Below, one piece after another: positions 53,012-61,220 of a DNA stretch of 64,000 bases. A program made the translations under genes and the position numbers. How positions within the stretch are numbered: the stretch's first letter is position 1; every line of letters starts with the position of its first letter. The stretch spans positions 1 through 64,000 of the forward strand of contig NZ_JALJQZ010000019.1 of the NCBI RefSeq assembly GCF_022968395.1, written 5' to 3'. The notes beneath the pieces were generated by a model, which saw only the letters and a list, made by a program, of their open reading frames with translations, ran no database searches and was not told the origin of the DNA. This stretch comes from Affinirhizobium lemnae. Lineage in GTDB: Bacteria; Pseudomonadota; Alphaproteobacteria; Rhizobiales; Rhizobiaceae.

Positions 53012-53380
53012 ATGAATCTCGCCTATCAAGTTGCCGACATGACGGTCCCGGAAATCGATCGCGCATTTCCACTTGCCACGGCTGCCGCGATTACGACAGA
53101 CCTGGATCACTGGAGACGGTTCTGCGAAGCGATCATTAGTGGTCACGATCGGCCCGACCATACCGAAAGATTGATTGTTTGTGCCAATGGCAGGGGTAAT
53201 CTCAAGGCCTTATGCGTGACCAGGGTGACGCAGACCGAGGAAGGACCGGTTTTGGACGTCCCGGTGCAGGTGATCGCGACCGTTGTCGACGAGGATGGCG
53301 TTCGTCGCGCAGTACACGATGGCCTTGTTGCGCTCGCCTACAAGACCGGCAGCGTTCTGCGGGAGACCGCCGCTACCTGA
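53012..53380 (+). CDS. Hypothetical protein, 122 aa
   Basis: No family recognised. A soluble alpha/beta protein: acidic N-terminus (LAYQVADMTVPEIDRAFP), then a probable strand-rich core (RLIVCANGRGNLKALCVTRV, LDVPVQVIATVVDEDG). GGAGGATCGATC precedes the ATG at 53012 and decides the start over an open frame to 52919. It lies 128 bp after ade and converges with the fxkR-like gene. The fold may be of an oxygen- or redox-signal accessory protein, but that rests only on position. Confidence 0.65.
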   Translation: MNLAYQVADMTVPEIDRAFPLATAAAITTDLDHWRRFCEAIISGHDRPDHTERLIVCANGRGNLKALCVTRVTQTEEGPVLDVPVQVIATVVDEDGVRRAVHDGLVALAYKTGSVLRETAAT

Positions 53381-53393
53381 CCATCCACATATT

Positions 53394-54128
53394 TCAGCCG
53401 TTGTTTTCTCCGGTGAAAATATAGCCGACCCCGCGAACGGACCGAATGAATGTGGGTTGAGCCGGATTTGGCTCGATCTTTTTGCGCAGCCGGGCAATCT
53501 GGGCATCGATGGCCCGGTCATAGGCGTCGAATTGCCGACCCCGGGTCTGGTCCATCAGCATTTCACGCGTCAGCACGCGGCCTGCATTGCGGATCATGAC
53601 CGTCAGCATATCAAACTCACCGGTCGTCAGTTCGATTTCCTGCTGGTCAGGATTGAGAAGGCGGCGACGATGGATTTCCAGCCGCCATCCGTCGAATTCC
53701 AGTGTCTGGCCGGGGTCCACGTTGCTGGGCACCGTTTCCACCGGCTTGCGCCTTCTCAAGATGCTGCGCACGCGGGCTAGCACTTCGCGAAGGTGGAAAG
53801 GTTTTGGAATGTAGTCGTCCGCGCCAACTTCAAGCCCGATGATCCGGTCCAGCACGTCATCTCGGCCCGTCAGCATGACGATCGGCACATCGGAGCTTGC
53901 CCTGACTTCCCGCGCCAGAGCCAGGCCATCCTCGCTTTGCGGTAGCACCAGATCGAGAAGAATGAGATCAATGGTGTGATTGGCAAGTGCCTTGCGCATG
54001 CCATTGCCATCCGCGGCGCCATGCACGACGAAGCCTTCGTCTTCGAAGTAGCGTGTTACCATCTGACGGATACGCGGATCGTCATCCACGATGAGAATCC
54101 GTTCCGCACGCTTCTCCATCATCGCCAT
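53394..54128 (-). CDS. fxkR: OmpR/PhoB-type response regulator (FxkR-like)
   Basis: 244 aa. The receiver domain has the acidic pair in ILIVDDDPRIR, phospho-Asp in LILLDLVLPQSEDG (near residue 60) and Lys in YIPKPFHL; the C-terminal winged helix includes RAIDAQIARLRKKIE and IRSVRGVGYIF. It is divergent from fixK and the hybrid fixL. In R. etli the OmpR-type FxkR, not FixJ, carries the hFixL signal to fixK through a K-box. The same gene trio and a K-box are here, so the FxkR name is a strong inference. GGG lies just before the ATG. Confidence 0.85.
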   Translation of the reverse strand: MAMMEKRAERILIVDDDPRIRQMVTRYFEDEGFVVHGAADGNGMRKALANHTIDLILLDLVLPQSEDGLALAREVRASSDVPIVMLTGRDDVLDRIIGLEVGADDYIPKPFHLREVLARVRSILRRRKPVETVPSNVDPGQTLEFDGWRLEIHRRRLLNPDQQEIELTTGEFDMLTVMIRNAGRVLTREMLMDQTRGRQFDAYDRAIDAQIARLRKKIEPNPAQPTFIRSVRGVGYIFTGENNG

Positions 54129-54156
54129 CCCGCTGACCTGACTGGTATTTTATGAT

Positions 54157-54191
54157 GTTACAAACTGTTACACGATTTCACCAACCGTAAC
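54157..54191. promoter_or_regulatory. K-box: FxkR binding site upstream of fixK
   Basis: GTTACA at 54157-54162 and again at 54167-54172, 4 nt apart, match exactly the GTTACA-N4-GTTACA K-box that I recall for FxkR targets. The 10-bp period suits tandem OmpR-family dimers on one face of DNA. An inverted partial copy (CGTAAC) lies at 54186-54191. The site is 85 bp before the fixK ATG and 29 bp before the fxkR start, so it may also set autoregulation. Confidence 0.82.
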
Positions 54192-54256
54192 ATGACAGGC
54201 ATCCTTCTGTCACCGCCGCCCGACATATTGAGGCCATCAAGACAGAGGGATAGATC

Positions 54257-55009
54257 ATGTTTTCGACAGCTTCCAACCCAAAGGTAGCAATTGCGGCAAT
54301 GGCGGCCATGAAGCCGCAATTGGCAACGATGGATGAGCTGTTTTCTACTTCCCCGCGCGAGACGCTGGAGATGGGCGAAGGCCTTTTCTGGGAAGGGGAC
54401 CGCGCACAGCATATTTTCGAGATCACGGAAGGCGTATTGCGCATCTTCAAGATCATTGCCGACGGGCGTCGCGTCATTACCGGCTTCCTGTACGCCGGCG
54501 ATATGGTGGGTCTTTCGCTCAAGAATGTTTACCTCTACAGTGCGGAAGCGGTTACGCCCGTCAAGGTTCGTCGCCTGACACGAAAGGCGTTTCAGGATGC
54601 GATCGAGAACTCGCCGGAGCTTCGTCCGCAGCTTTTCTCGCTGATGTGCGACGAGATGGCGGCAGCACAGGACCAGATGGTGCTCCTCTCGCGAAAGAGT
54701 GCCGAGGAGCGTCTTTGCAGCTTCCTGATGATGCTCGGTCAGCGCCAATCCGGACAGACACAGATGCCAAAGACCATTCAACTGGCCATGAGCCGCCAGG
54801 ACATGGCCGATTATCTCGGGCTGACGATTGAAACGGTGTCTCGTACTGTTACCAAACTTATCCAACGCGGCATCATCACGCCGAACGGTCGTCATGCCTT
54901 CGACCTGACCAAGCCTGGAAAACTGCTTGCGCTGTGTGGCGATGGCGATAGTTATGAGGATGTTGGAGATCCTGCCGTGAAAACCCGGCAGGCGGTATGG
55001 CCTCACTGA
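54257..55009 (+). CDS. fixK: FixK-type Crp/Fnr transcriptional regulator
   Basis: 250 aa. A cyclic-nucleotide-binding-like domain (residues ~25-140) is followed by a Crp-type helix-turn-helix (MSRQDMADYLGLTIETVSRTV, ~183-205). The E-x-x-S-R recognition triad predicts TTGAT-N4-ATCAA-like boxes. The FNR N-terminal cysteines are missing, as in FixK, so oxygen control comes from transcription rather than an Fe-S cluster. GAGGGATAGATC precedes the ATG. The fixL gene starts 25 bp downstream, likely in one operon. Confidence 0.88.
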   Translation: MFSTASNPKVAIAAMAAMKPQLATMDELFSTSPRETLEMGEGLFWEGDRAQHIFEITEGVLRIFKIIADGRRVITGFLYAGDMVGLSLKNVYLYSAEAVTPVKVRRLTRKAFQDAIENSPELRPQLFSLMCDEMAAAQDQMVLLSRKSAEERLCSFLMMLGQRQSGQTQMPKTIQLAMSRQDMADYLGLTIETVSRTVTKLIQRGIITPNGRHAFDLTKPGKLLALCGDGDSYEDVGDPAVKTRQAVWPH

Positions 55010-55034
55010 TTGGACGAAAGGTTGACAGGCAAGC

Positions 55035-56948
55035 ATGGCAGAGTTTCGAACCCCGGACACCGGCGCGGTTAACAGTGCGGGTTTGTTGTCGCTGCTCGAT
55101 CCGGTCAATCTCATCGTTCATACGATCCAAGGCGTGATCAGCGACTGGAGCACCGGAAGTGCTGCGCTCTTCGGATGGACGCGCGACGAGGTTATCGGAC
55201 TGCATGTCACCGAACTTCTATCGCCGAAGTCCGATATTTTGCTTGAGGATATCGCGTCTTCGATCCGAGCCTACGGATCGTGGAAATCCAACCTCGAATA
55301 CAGACACAAAGACGGCCATACGATTTCGGTGCTCAGCCGCTGGATACCGTTCGGACGCGATCAGGACGGCAAGGATCTCATCCTGCAATTCAACGAGGAT
55401 TTTCGCGCAGCCGCTACAATCCAAGAGAACCTTGCGGCTCGCGAAGCGCATTTCCGCTCGATCCTGCAAACCGTGCCGGAGGCCATGGTGGTGATCGACG
55501 AGGTGGGCACCATCACCTCGTTCAGTACCACTGCGGAAGATCTTTTCGGTTACGAAGCGCATGAGGTCGAGGGCCGCAACGTGCGCATGCTGATGCCCAC
55601 GCCCGACCGCGACAATCATGACAATTACATCCGCAATTACTTGCGGACCGGACAGCGCCGCATCATCGGCCTCGGTCGTGTGGTCAAGGGTCTGCGCAAG
55701 GACGGCTCCACTTTCCCGATGGAACTGGCGGTCGGAGAGGCGATTTCCAGCGGCAAGCGGATCTTTACCGGCTTCATCCGAGACTTGACGAGCAGACACA
55801 AGATTGAGGAGGAACTGCGGCAATCCCAGAAGATGGAAGCCATCGGCCAGCTGACCGGTGGTCTGGCGCATGACTTCAACAACCTGCTCACCATCATCAG
55901 TGGCAATCTCGAAATGCTGGAAATGCGGGTGCGCGATCCCAAGGCGCAAGTTCTGCTGCGAGAAGCGCAGGGTGCGACCGACGACGGTGCAAAGTTGACA
56001 GGTCAACTGCTTGCGTTCGGCCGCCGCCAGCCGCTCAATCCGCGTCTGACCGATCTCGGGCAGATGATTTCCAGCTTCTCGGAACTTATCCGTCGCACCA
56101 TCGGCGATCGAGTGGAATTGCGCACGGTTATCCGGGCCGGGGAAAACGAGGCGCTCGTTGACGGGCCGCAGTTGCAGAACGCGCTTTTGAACCTCACTCT
56201 CAATGCTCGTGACGCCATGCCGGGTGGCGGCTTGCTAACCATCGAGGTGAGCCGTAGTCATCTGGATTTTGACTATGCGCAAATGTATCCGCAGGTTCGC
56301 GCAGGCGATTACGTGCTGGTGTCGGTCACCGATACCGGGACTGGCATGACGGATGAGGTGAAGCAACGCGCCTTCGAGCCATTCTTCACCACCAAGACCA
56401 TGGGGGCGGGCACAGGGCTTGGCCTCAGCATGGTCTACGGCTTCGTGCGGCAGTCTGGCGGACACATCCAGATCTACAGCGAGCCGGGCCAGGGGACCAG
56501 CATTCGTCTGTTTCTGCCTGCCGCGCAGGGGTCCGCTGCGTCTGGCCATGCAGAAGACATGTCACCGCTGGCGCTCGATTATCCAGGCGGTGACGAGGTC
56601 ATTCTGGCGGTCGAGGACGATGCCCGTGTCCGCCGGGTTGCGGTGGCGCGGCTGGAAAGCATGGGCTACAAGGTCCATGAGGCATCGAACGGCATTGAGG
56701 CACTTGAGGTGCTTGAAAAGCACGACGATATCTCTCTCGTCTTTACGGATATTTCGATGCCCGGAATGTCGGGAGATCAGCTGGCGGAACATGTGCGTGA
56801 GCGATGGCCCGACATCCGCATTCTCTTTACATCGGGCTATGCCGAGCCGGAGGTGGCTGGAAAAGAACTTGCGGCTGACGAAAGCTGGCTGAAAAAGCCC
56901 TATACGGCGCGCGAACTTGCCGTGCAGCTTCGCGCCCTGCTGGACTGA
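55035..56948 (+). CDS. fixL: Hybrid oxygen-sensing histidine kinase (hFixL)
   Basis: 637 aa: PAS (~20-125), heme-PAS (~135-255), HisKA with phospho-His279 (GGLAHDFNNLL), HATPase (NLTLNARDAMPGG, DTGTGMTDEV, GTGLGLSMVY) and a C-terminal receiver with Asp572. The second PAS carries FixL marks: His195 aligns with the heme-ligand His200 of Bradyrhizobium FixL, and Arg215 with its oxygen-gating Arg220, in GLGRVVKG. Position 201 is Asn where Bradyrhizobium has Arg206. The fused receiver and lack of FixJ match the R. etli/leguminosarum hybrid FixL, which signals to FxkR. No N-terminal membrane helices, so the kinase is cytosolic. Confidence 0.88.
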   Translation: MAEFRTPDTGAVNSAGLLSLLDPVNLIVHTIQGVISDWSTGSAALFGWTRDEVIGLHVTELLSPKSDILLEDIASSIRAYGSWKSNLEYRHKDGHTISVLSRWIPFGRDQDGKDLILQFNEDFRAAATIQENLAAREAHFRSILQTVPEAMVVIDEVGTITSFSTTAEDLFGYEAHEVEGRNVRMLMPTPDRDNHDNYIRNYLRTGQRRIIGLGRVVKGLRKDGSTFPMELAVGEAISSGKRIFTGFIRDLTSRHKIEEELRQSQKMEAIGQLTGGLAHDFNNLLTIISGNLEMLEMRVRDPKAQVLLREAQGATDDGAKLTGQLLAFGRRQPLNPRLTDLGQMISSFSELIRRTIGDRVELRTVIRAGENEALVDGPQLQNALLNLTLNARDAMPGGGLLTIEVSRSHLDFDYAQMYPQVRAGDYVLVSVTDTGTGMTDEVKQRAFEPFFTTKTMGAGTGLGLSMVYGFVRQSGGHIQIYSEPGQGTSIRLFLPAAQGSAASGHAEDMSPLALDYPGGDEVILAVEDDARVRRVAVARLESMGYKVHEASNGIEALEVLEKHDDISLVFTDISMPGMSGDQLAEHVRERWPDIRILFTSGYAEPEVAGKELAADESWLKKPYTARELAVQLRALLD

Positions 56949-56970
56949 AGTTTTCCGTCTGAGGGGTCTA

Positions 56971-59160
56971 TCAGGTCTTTCGGCGGGCCTGCTTGCTTGG
57001 CGGCTTGGCGCGTGAGGCAAGCATGGCCTCGATATCTGCCGCGGGAAGCGCTTTTCCGTAGAGATAGCCCTGGCCGTAATCGCAACCCATCAAGCGCAGG
57101 GCAATTTGTTGCTCCAGCGTTTCAACGCCTTCAGCAATCGTCTTCAGACCCAGATCATGGCTCAGCATGATGAGCGCGCGTGTAATTGCCGAATCTCTCT
57201 GGCGTGTCAGGAGATCGCGCACAAAGCCACGGTCGATCTTCAGAGTCGTAATCGGATAGCGCTGGAGCGAGCCGAGCGAGGCATATCCGGTGCCGAAATC
57301 GTCGAACGCGATGCCAATACCCAGTTCGCGAAGTTCGCTGATCAGTTCGAAGGCTCTGCTTTCATCTTCCAGCGTAGCGGTTTCCGTGATTTCCAGCTCC
57401 AGCCAGCGAGGATCCACGCCATGCTCATGCGAAAGACGACTGACCTGTGCCGGAAGATCGCTGCCCCGCATTTGCGACGGAAACAGGTTCATGCCCATCT
57501 TGATCGGTGGCAATCCCTTGGCGACCCAGGTGCCCAGTTGACGGATCGCTTCGTTCATCACCCATGCGCCAACATCGAGACTGAGCGCACTCTGCTCCAG
57601 GGCGGGCAAAAAATGCCCGGGCATCAGGGGGCCCTTTTCAGGGTGCTGCCAGCGGATCAGGGCTTCGATACCGTATAGTTCCCCGGTTTCCAGCAGCACC
57701 TGTGGCTGGTAGTGCAGCACGAATTGTTGCTTGCGCAGCGCTTCCAGCAGTTCGTCACGGGCAACGCGGCGCTGCTGCGATGTCTGTTCGACATGACCTT
57801 CATAGGCGATTGAGCTGTTGCCGCCCATCTTTCGCGCATGGGCAAGCGCGAAATCCGCATTCGCCATCCATTCGCGTGCATTCGCCGTATCCTGGCGCAG
57901 GGCATATCCGATTTCAGCTCCAAGCTTGAGCCGCATATTGCCCAGATCGAATGGAAGGACGAGTTCCTCCATGACTGCCTGAGCGAGATTCCGCGCTTCA
58001 TCAGAAGTTTGTGCAGACCGGACGAGTAGTCCAATCTGTTCTTCCCCAAGCCTTGCGATGACGCTTTCCCTTGTCAGCACGCGCGGCAGGCGCACAGCAA
58101 TGTTCTGCAGCAGGGTATCAAATATGTCCTGACCGAGCCGATCTCCCGTTTCCTTCAGACCATCGAGTTCGATCAGCATCAGCGTTCCCGCTCTGTGTGT
58201 CTGACAGTGCTGATCGATGAGTTCATCGAAGCGATGGCGGGTACTGAAGCCGGTGACGGGATCCTGGTTGGCGAGGCGCAGGAGACGCTTGTCGCGTTCT
58301 CGACGTTCCGAAATGTCGTTTATGATAGCGCCGATGCCCATGCTGCCTGCATCGTTCCATGCCGATAGCGTAATTTCGATCGGGATCTCGCTTCCATCGC
58401 TGCGCCGCGCGAAAACTTCGACCGTCTTGCCATCGAGAAGCGGGCCCTTCTTGTCGGACAGACGCCCGAAACTTTCGTGATGGGAGGCACGAAACCGCAT
58501 TGGAATGATGATTTCGACATCTCTGCCGATCAATTGGCTACGCTCGTAGCCCAACAATTTGAGCAGGCTATTGTTGACGAACTGGATACGGCCCTGTCGA
58601 TCCACTGAAATCATCGACAGTTCTGTCGCATTGACGAAACTGGCAGCGGCCTGACCGGGGAAGCCTTCGCGACGCTGTTCGTAGTGGTTCATCAACAGGC
58701 GCGCGGCCTGTTGCAGACGCGCGGTATCCGAGGTTGAAAGTTCGGCTCTCGCGCGGGTGTCTGCAATGCAGAGCGCGCCCATCGTTTCGCCGCTAAAGGT
58801 TTTCAAAGGTGCGCCGGCGTAAAAGCGTATCGCAGGATCGCCCGCCACGATCGGAAGATCCTTCACTCTGTTATCGGTTGCGGTGTTGAGGATTACGAGG
58901 GGACTGTCTCCCTTAATGGTCAGATTGCAGATACTGTCCTCGCGCGACAGCTCTCTCAAATCTGCGCCGACGCTTGCCTGGATGATCTGCGTCGTATCAT
59001 CAATCAAGGAAATATAGGCGATTGGGGCATTGCAGAAATCTGCAATGAATTCGCACAAGGAGCGGGAGAACAGATCGGGGTTCGAAGCGCCAAGCCGGAA
59101 CTTTTCGATCAGTTCCGTGCGCAGACGTGACTGCCCTTGTCCGTTTCGCTTGCCTGGCAT
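56971..59160 (-). CDS. GAF-PAS-GGDEF-EAL signalling protein (probable c-di-GMP phosphodiesterase)
   Basis: 729 aa. GAF ~25-160, PAS ~175-290, GGDEF-like ~295-450, EAL ~470-715. The cyclase signature is broken: GEEQI at 372-376 replaces GGDEF, so no synthesis of c-di-GMP is expected. The EAL domain keeps all key parts (EALIRW at 499, MNLFPSQ, LELEITET, DDFGTGYASLG, AEGVETLEQ), so hydrolysis of c-di-GMP is likely, possibly gated by GTP binding at the degenerate GGDEF and by ligands of GAF or PAS. Convergent with fixL, 22 bp apart. Confidence 0.9.
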   Translation of the reverse strand: MPGKRNGQGQSRLRTELIEKFRLGASNPDLFSRSLCEFIADFCNAPIAYISLIDDTTQIIQASVGADLRELSREDSICNLTIKGDSPLVILNTATDNRVKDLPIVAGDPAIRFYAGAPLKTFSGETMGALCIADTRARAELSTSDTARLQQAARLLMNHYEQRREGFPGQAAASFVNATELSMISVDRQGRIQFVNNSLLKLLGYERSQLIGRDVEIIIPMRFRASHHESFGRLSDKKGPLLDGKTVEVFARRSDGSEIPIEITLSAWNDAGSMGIGAIINDISERRERDKRLLRLANQDPVTGFSTRHRFDELIDQHCQTHRAGTLMLIELDGLKETGDRLGQDIFDTLLQNIAVRLPRVLTRESVIARLGEEQIGLLVRSAQTSDEARNLAQAVMEELVLPFDLGNMRLKLGAEIGYALRQDTANAREWMANADFALAHARKMGGNSSIAYEGHVEQTSQQRRVARDELLEALRKQQFVLHYQPQVLLETGELYGIEALIRWQHPEKGPLMPGHFLPALEQSALSLDVGAWVMNEAIRQLGTWVAKGLPPIKMGMNLFPSQMRGSDLPAQVSRLSHEHGVDPRWLELEITETATLEDESRAFELISELRELGIGIAFDDFGTGYASLGSLQRYPITTLKIDRGFVRDLLTRQRDSAITRALIMLSHDLGLKTIAEGVETLEQQIALRLMGCDYGQGYLYGKALPAADIEAMLASRAKPPSKQARRKT

Positions 59161-59266
59161 AACGCCCTCAACTCAATCTATGGGTGCTAGTTTATCAGTT
59201 GAAACCTTATGAAAAACATAACGTATTTATCAATTGTGCTGGTATTGCGTCATTTTGCATGCAGTT

Positions 59267-61021
59267 CTAATAGGGCTGGAGATGTATCAGTCGCGTTGAA
59301 ATTGGCAAAAAGGTCTCCGATCGTCCGACATAGATGATGGCTGCCTCCGACATGGCATCCAGGATTGCAAGGAGTTCGGACTGGGTTTCCGTCTCCAAGG
59401 CTTCGAACGCATCATCAAGAACGATCCAGCGTGGTTTGACCAAAAGCACATTTGCGATGCGCAGGCGCATCTGATCATCTTCCTGCAGGACACGCTCCCA
59501 TCTTTCGCGAGCCGACAACTTTTCCGTCAATCGGCCGAGGCCGACTGCTTCAAGCGCATTGCCCATCGCGTCAGGCGTGTACGTAGCGGACGGCATCGGG
59601 TAGGTGAGAACCTCATCCAGAGTCGCGTCCGGAAAAAAGCCCTTCTGCGGCACTAGAAGCATCGAGCCGGATTTCGGCAAACGGATCGTTCCCTTACCCC
59701 AGGGCCACAGCCCCGCAATCGCCTGGAACAAGAGGCGGCGGTTGGCCCGCGGATCACCGTTGACCATGATCCGTTCACCGGACAAGATGACATATTGTCC
59801 ATCGAGCCGCAGCCCACGGTCACCGCCGGGACTGTTGGGTCTTGGCGACAGGAGCAGGTCCTTGAGGGTCAGTTGCTCGGCCTCGTCCTGTTCCACAGTC
59901 AATGTTTCCGGTTCTGCATGCTCATTGTCGAGATCGATTAACGCCCTTCGAAACACCGAAACGCGATAGAGAGCGGCTTTCCAGTCGGCAATCGGACGGA
60001 AGTTATCGATATACCAGCGCAGCGCCGTGTTGACCTGATTGAACGCACCGACCGCCATCATCAGACCGCCAAAGGAAAGGCCGCCACTGAAATAGACCGG
60101 TGCCGCAATCAGGATCGGTGCGATGGTGGTGAGCCAGCCGAACCCGGCAGAAACCCATGTCAGATTGGTGTAGGCGAAGGCCAGCCGCCGGATGATGGCG
60201 AGAACCTCGCTGATGGCCTGCTGAATCCGCCGCCGCTCGCTGTCTTCGCCATTGGTCAGCGTAATCGCCAGCATGTTTTCGTTGGTTCGCATCATGGTGA
60301 AGCGCAGCTCGGCTTCCTGTGAGTAGCGCTGCGTATTCAGTGTCGGCAGCCTGCGGCCAACATAGTTGCTGAGCATCGACGCAGAGCCCGCGTAGAGTAG
60401 TGCTGCCCAGACCATATAGCCCGGAATGGCGATCTGCTGACCGTTGAAGGTGAAGGCGAAATCGGCCGAAAGCACCCACAGGACACCGATGAAACTGGCC
60501 AGAAGGATGGTGGCGTTGACCAGCCCAATGGCAAGTGTCGTCGTCAGTTCCGCGAGATTGCGCGCATCCTCATGAAGCCGCTGATCCGGGTTGACGCCGA
60601 TCTTGCCGAGGCTTGCCAGTCTCAGGGCCCTTCGCGGATGCATCCACTGATCGACGAGGTCTCGCGTCAATCCTTCGCGCATGAACAGTGCCGTCATCTG
60701 GTTCAACCAGGCCTGGATGACGTTCAGCACAAGCAGAGAACCGGCGATGATGAAGAAGACCTTCAATTGCTCAAAAAAACCGTCGAGATCCCGTTGCTCA
60801 AGCGCATTGTAGAACGGCGTGTTCCAGTAATTGAGACGATATTGCGCATAGACAGTGGTCAGAATGATCGTCAGAAGCCCAACAATCAGCAAAAGCACCT
60901 TGTTTCTGACTTGAGACGACCAGAACGCGCCGGCCATCATTTTCAATTGGCAGCCAAAGGTGAAAGGCGGGTAACCCGTGTCAGGGTCGATCTGCGGTGT
61001 TTTCGTCTCGATACTTGCCAT
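59267..61021 (-). CDS. SbmA/YddA-type ABC protein with a degenerate ATPase domain
   Basis: 584 aa. The N-terminal 350 residues are an ABC_membrane_2 exporter-type domain with about six helices and the family block NPDQRLHEDARNLAE near 144-157, as in SbmA/BacA and YddA/ExsE. The C-terminal ~190 residues keep the ABC fold (Q-loop VPQKGFFPDATLDEV near 458; AIAGLWPWGKG), but Walker A is NGDPRANRR (no Gly-Lys-Ser/Thr) and the signature is QEDDQMRL. The Walker B Glu is Asp537, and the switch His is lost (YVGRSET). ATP hydrolysis is therefore doubtful, and peptide or lipid transport by another energy source is possible. Confidence 0.85.
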   Translation of the reverse strand: MASIETKTPQIDPDTGYPPFTFGCQLKMMAGAFWSSQVRNKVLLLIVGLLTIILTTVYAQYRLNYWNTPFYNALEQRDLDGFFEQLKVFFIIAGSLLVLNVIQAWLNQMTALFMREGLTRDLVDQWMHPRRALRLASLGKIGVNPDQRLHEDARNLAELTTTLAIGLVNATILLASFIGVLWVLSADFAFTFNGQQIAIPGYMVWAALLYAGSASMLSNYVGRRLPTLNTQRYSQEAELRFTMMRTNENMLAITLTNGEDSERRRIQQAISEVLAIIRRLAFAYTNLTWVSAGFGWLTTIAPILIAAPVYFSGGLSFGGLMMAVGAFNQVNTALRWYIDNFRPIADWKAALYRVSVFRRALIDLDNEHAEPETLTVEQDEAEQLTLKDLLLSPRPNSPGGDRGLRLDGQYVILSGERIMVNGDPRANRRLLFQAIAGLWPWGKGTIRLPKSGSMLLVPQKGFFPDATLDEVLTYPMPSATYTPDAMGNALEAVGLGRLTEKLSARERWERVLQEDDQMRLRIANVLLVKPRWIVLDDAFEALETETQSELLAILDAMSEAAIIYVGRSETFLPISTRLIHLQPY

Positions 61022-61098
61022 TGCTTGGTCCGGGCAGAGGCTTCTGCTATGCCTGTTATCAGGGGCTAAGTGTTAATTCTAAATCATCAAGCTTGCCG

Positions 61099-61121
61099 CT
61101 GACGGACCTGACATCCGTCAG
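61099..61121. other. Perfect dyad upstream of the degenerate ABC gene
   Basis: CTGACGGA (61099-61106) and TCCGTCAG (61114-61121) form a perfect 8-bp inverted repeat with a 7-nt spacer, 78-100 bp before the ABC start. It could be an operator; there is no T tract to suggest a terminator. The rest of the 200-bp gap shows nothing I can assign. Confidence 0.45.
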
Positions 61122-61220
61122 GGTTACCCAATAGGCCAGGCAAACGAAGAAAAATTGATCGGCACGGGGCAGTTCCGGTCAAGTTAATCCCGTCTGAGCC
61201 GTATTGAAGGTCGGGGATGG

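Noticed and set aside
54228-54246. TTGAG-N3-ATCAA sequence just before fixK, resembling a FixK/FNR autoregulation box
   Set aside because: The spacer is one base short: the box would be 13 nt instead of 14, and FNR-family dimers are strict about spacing.
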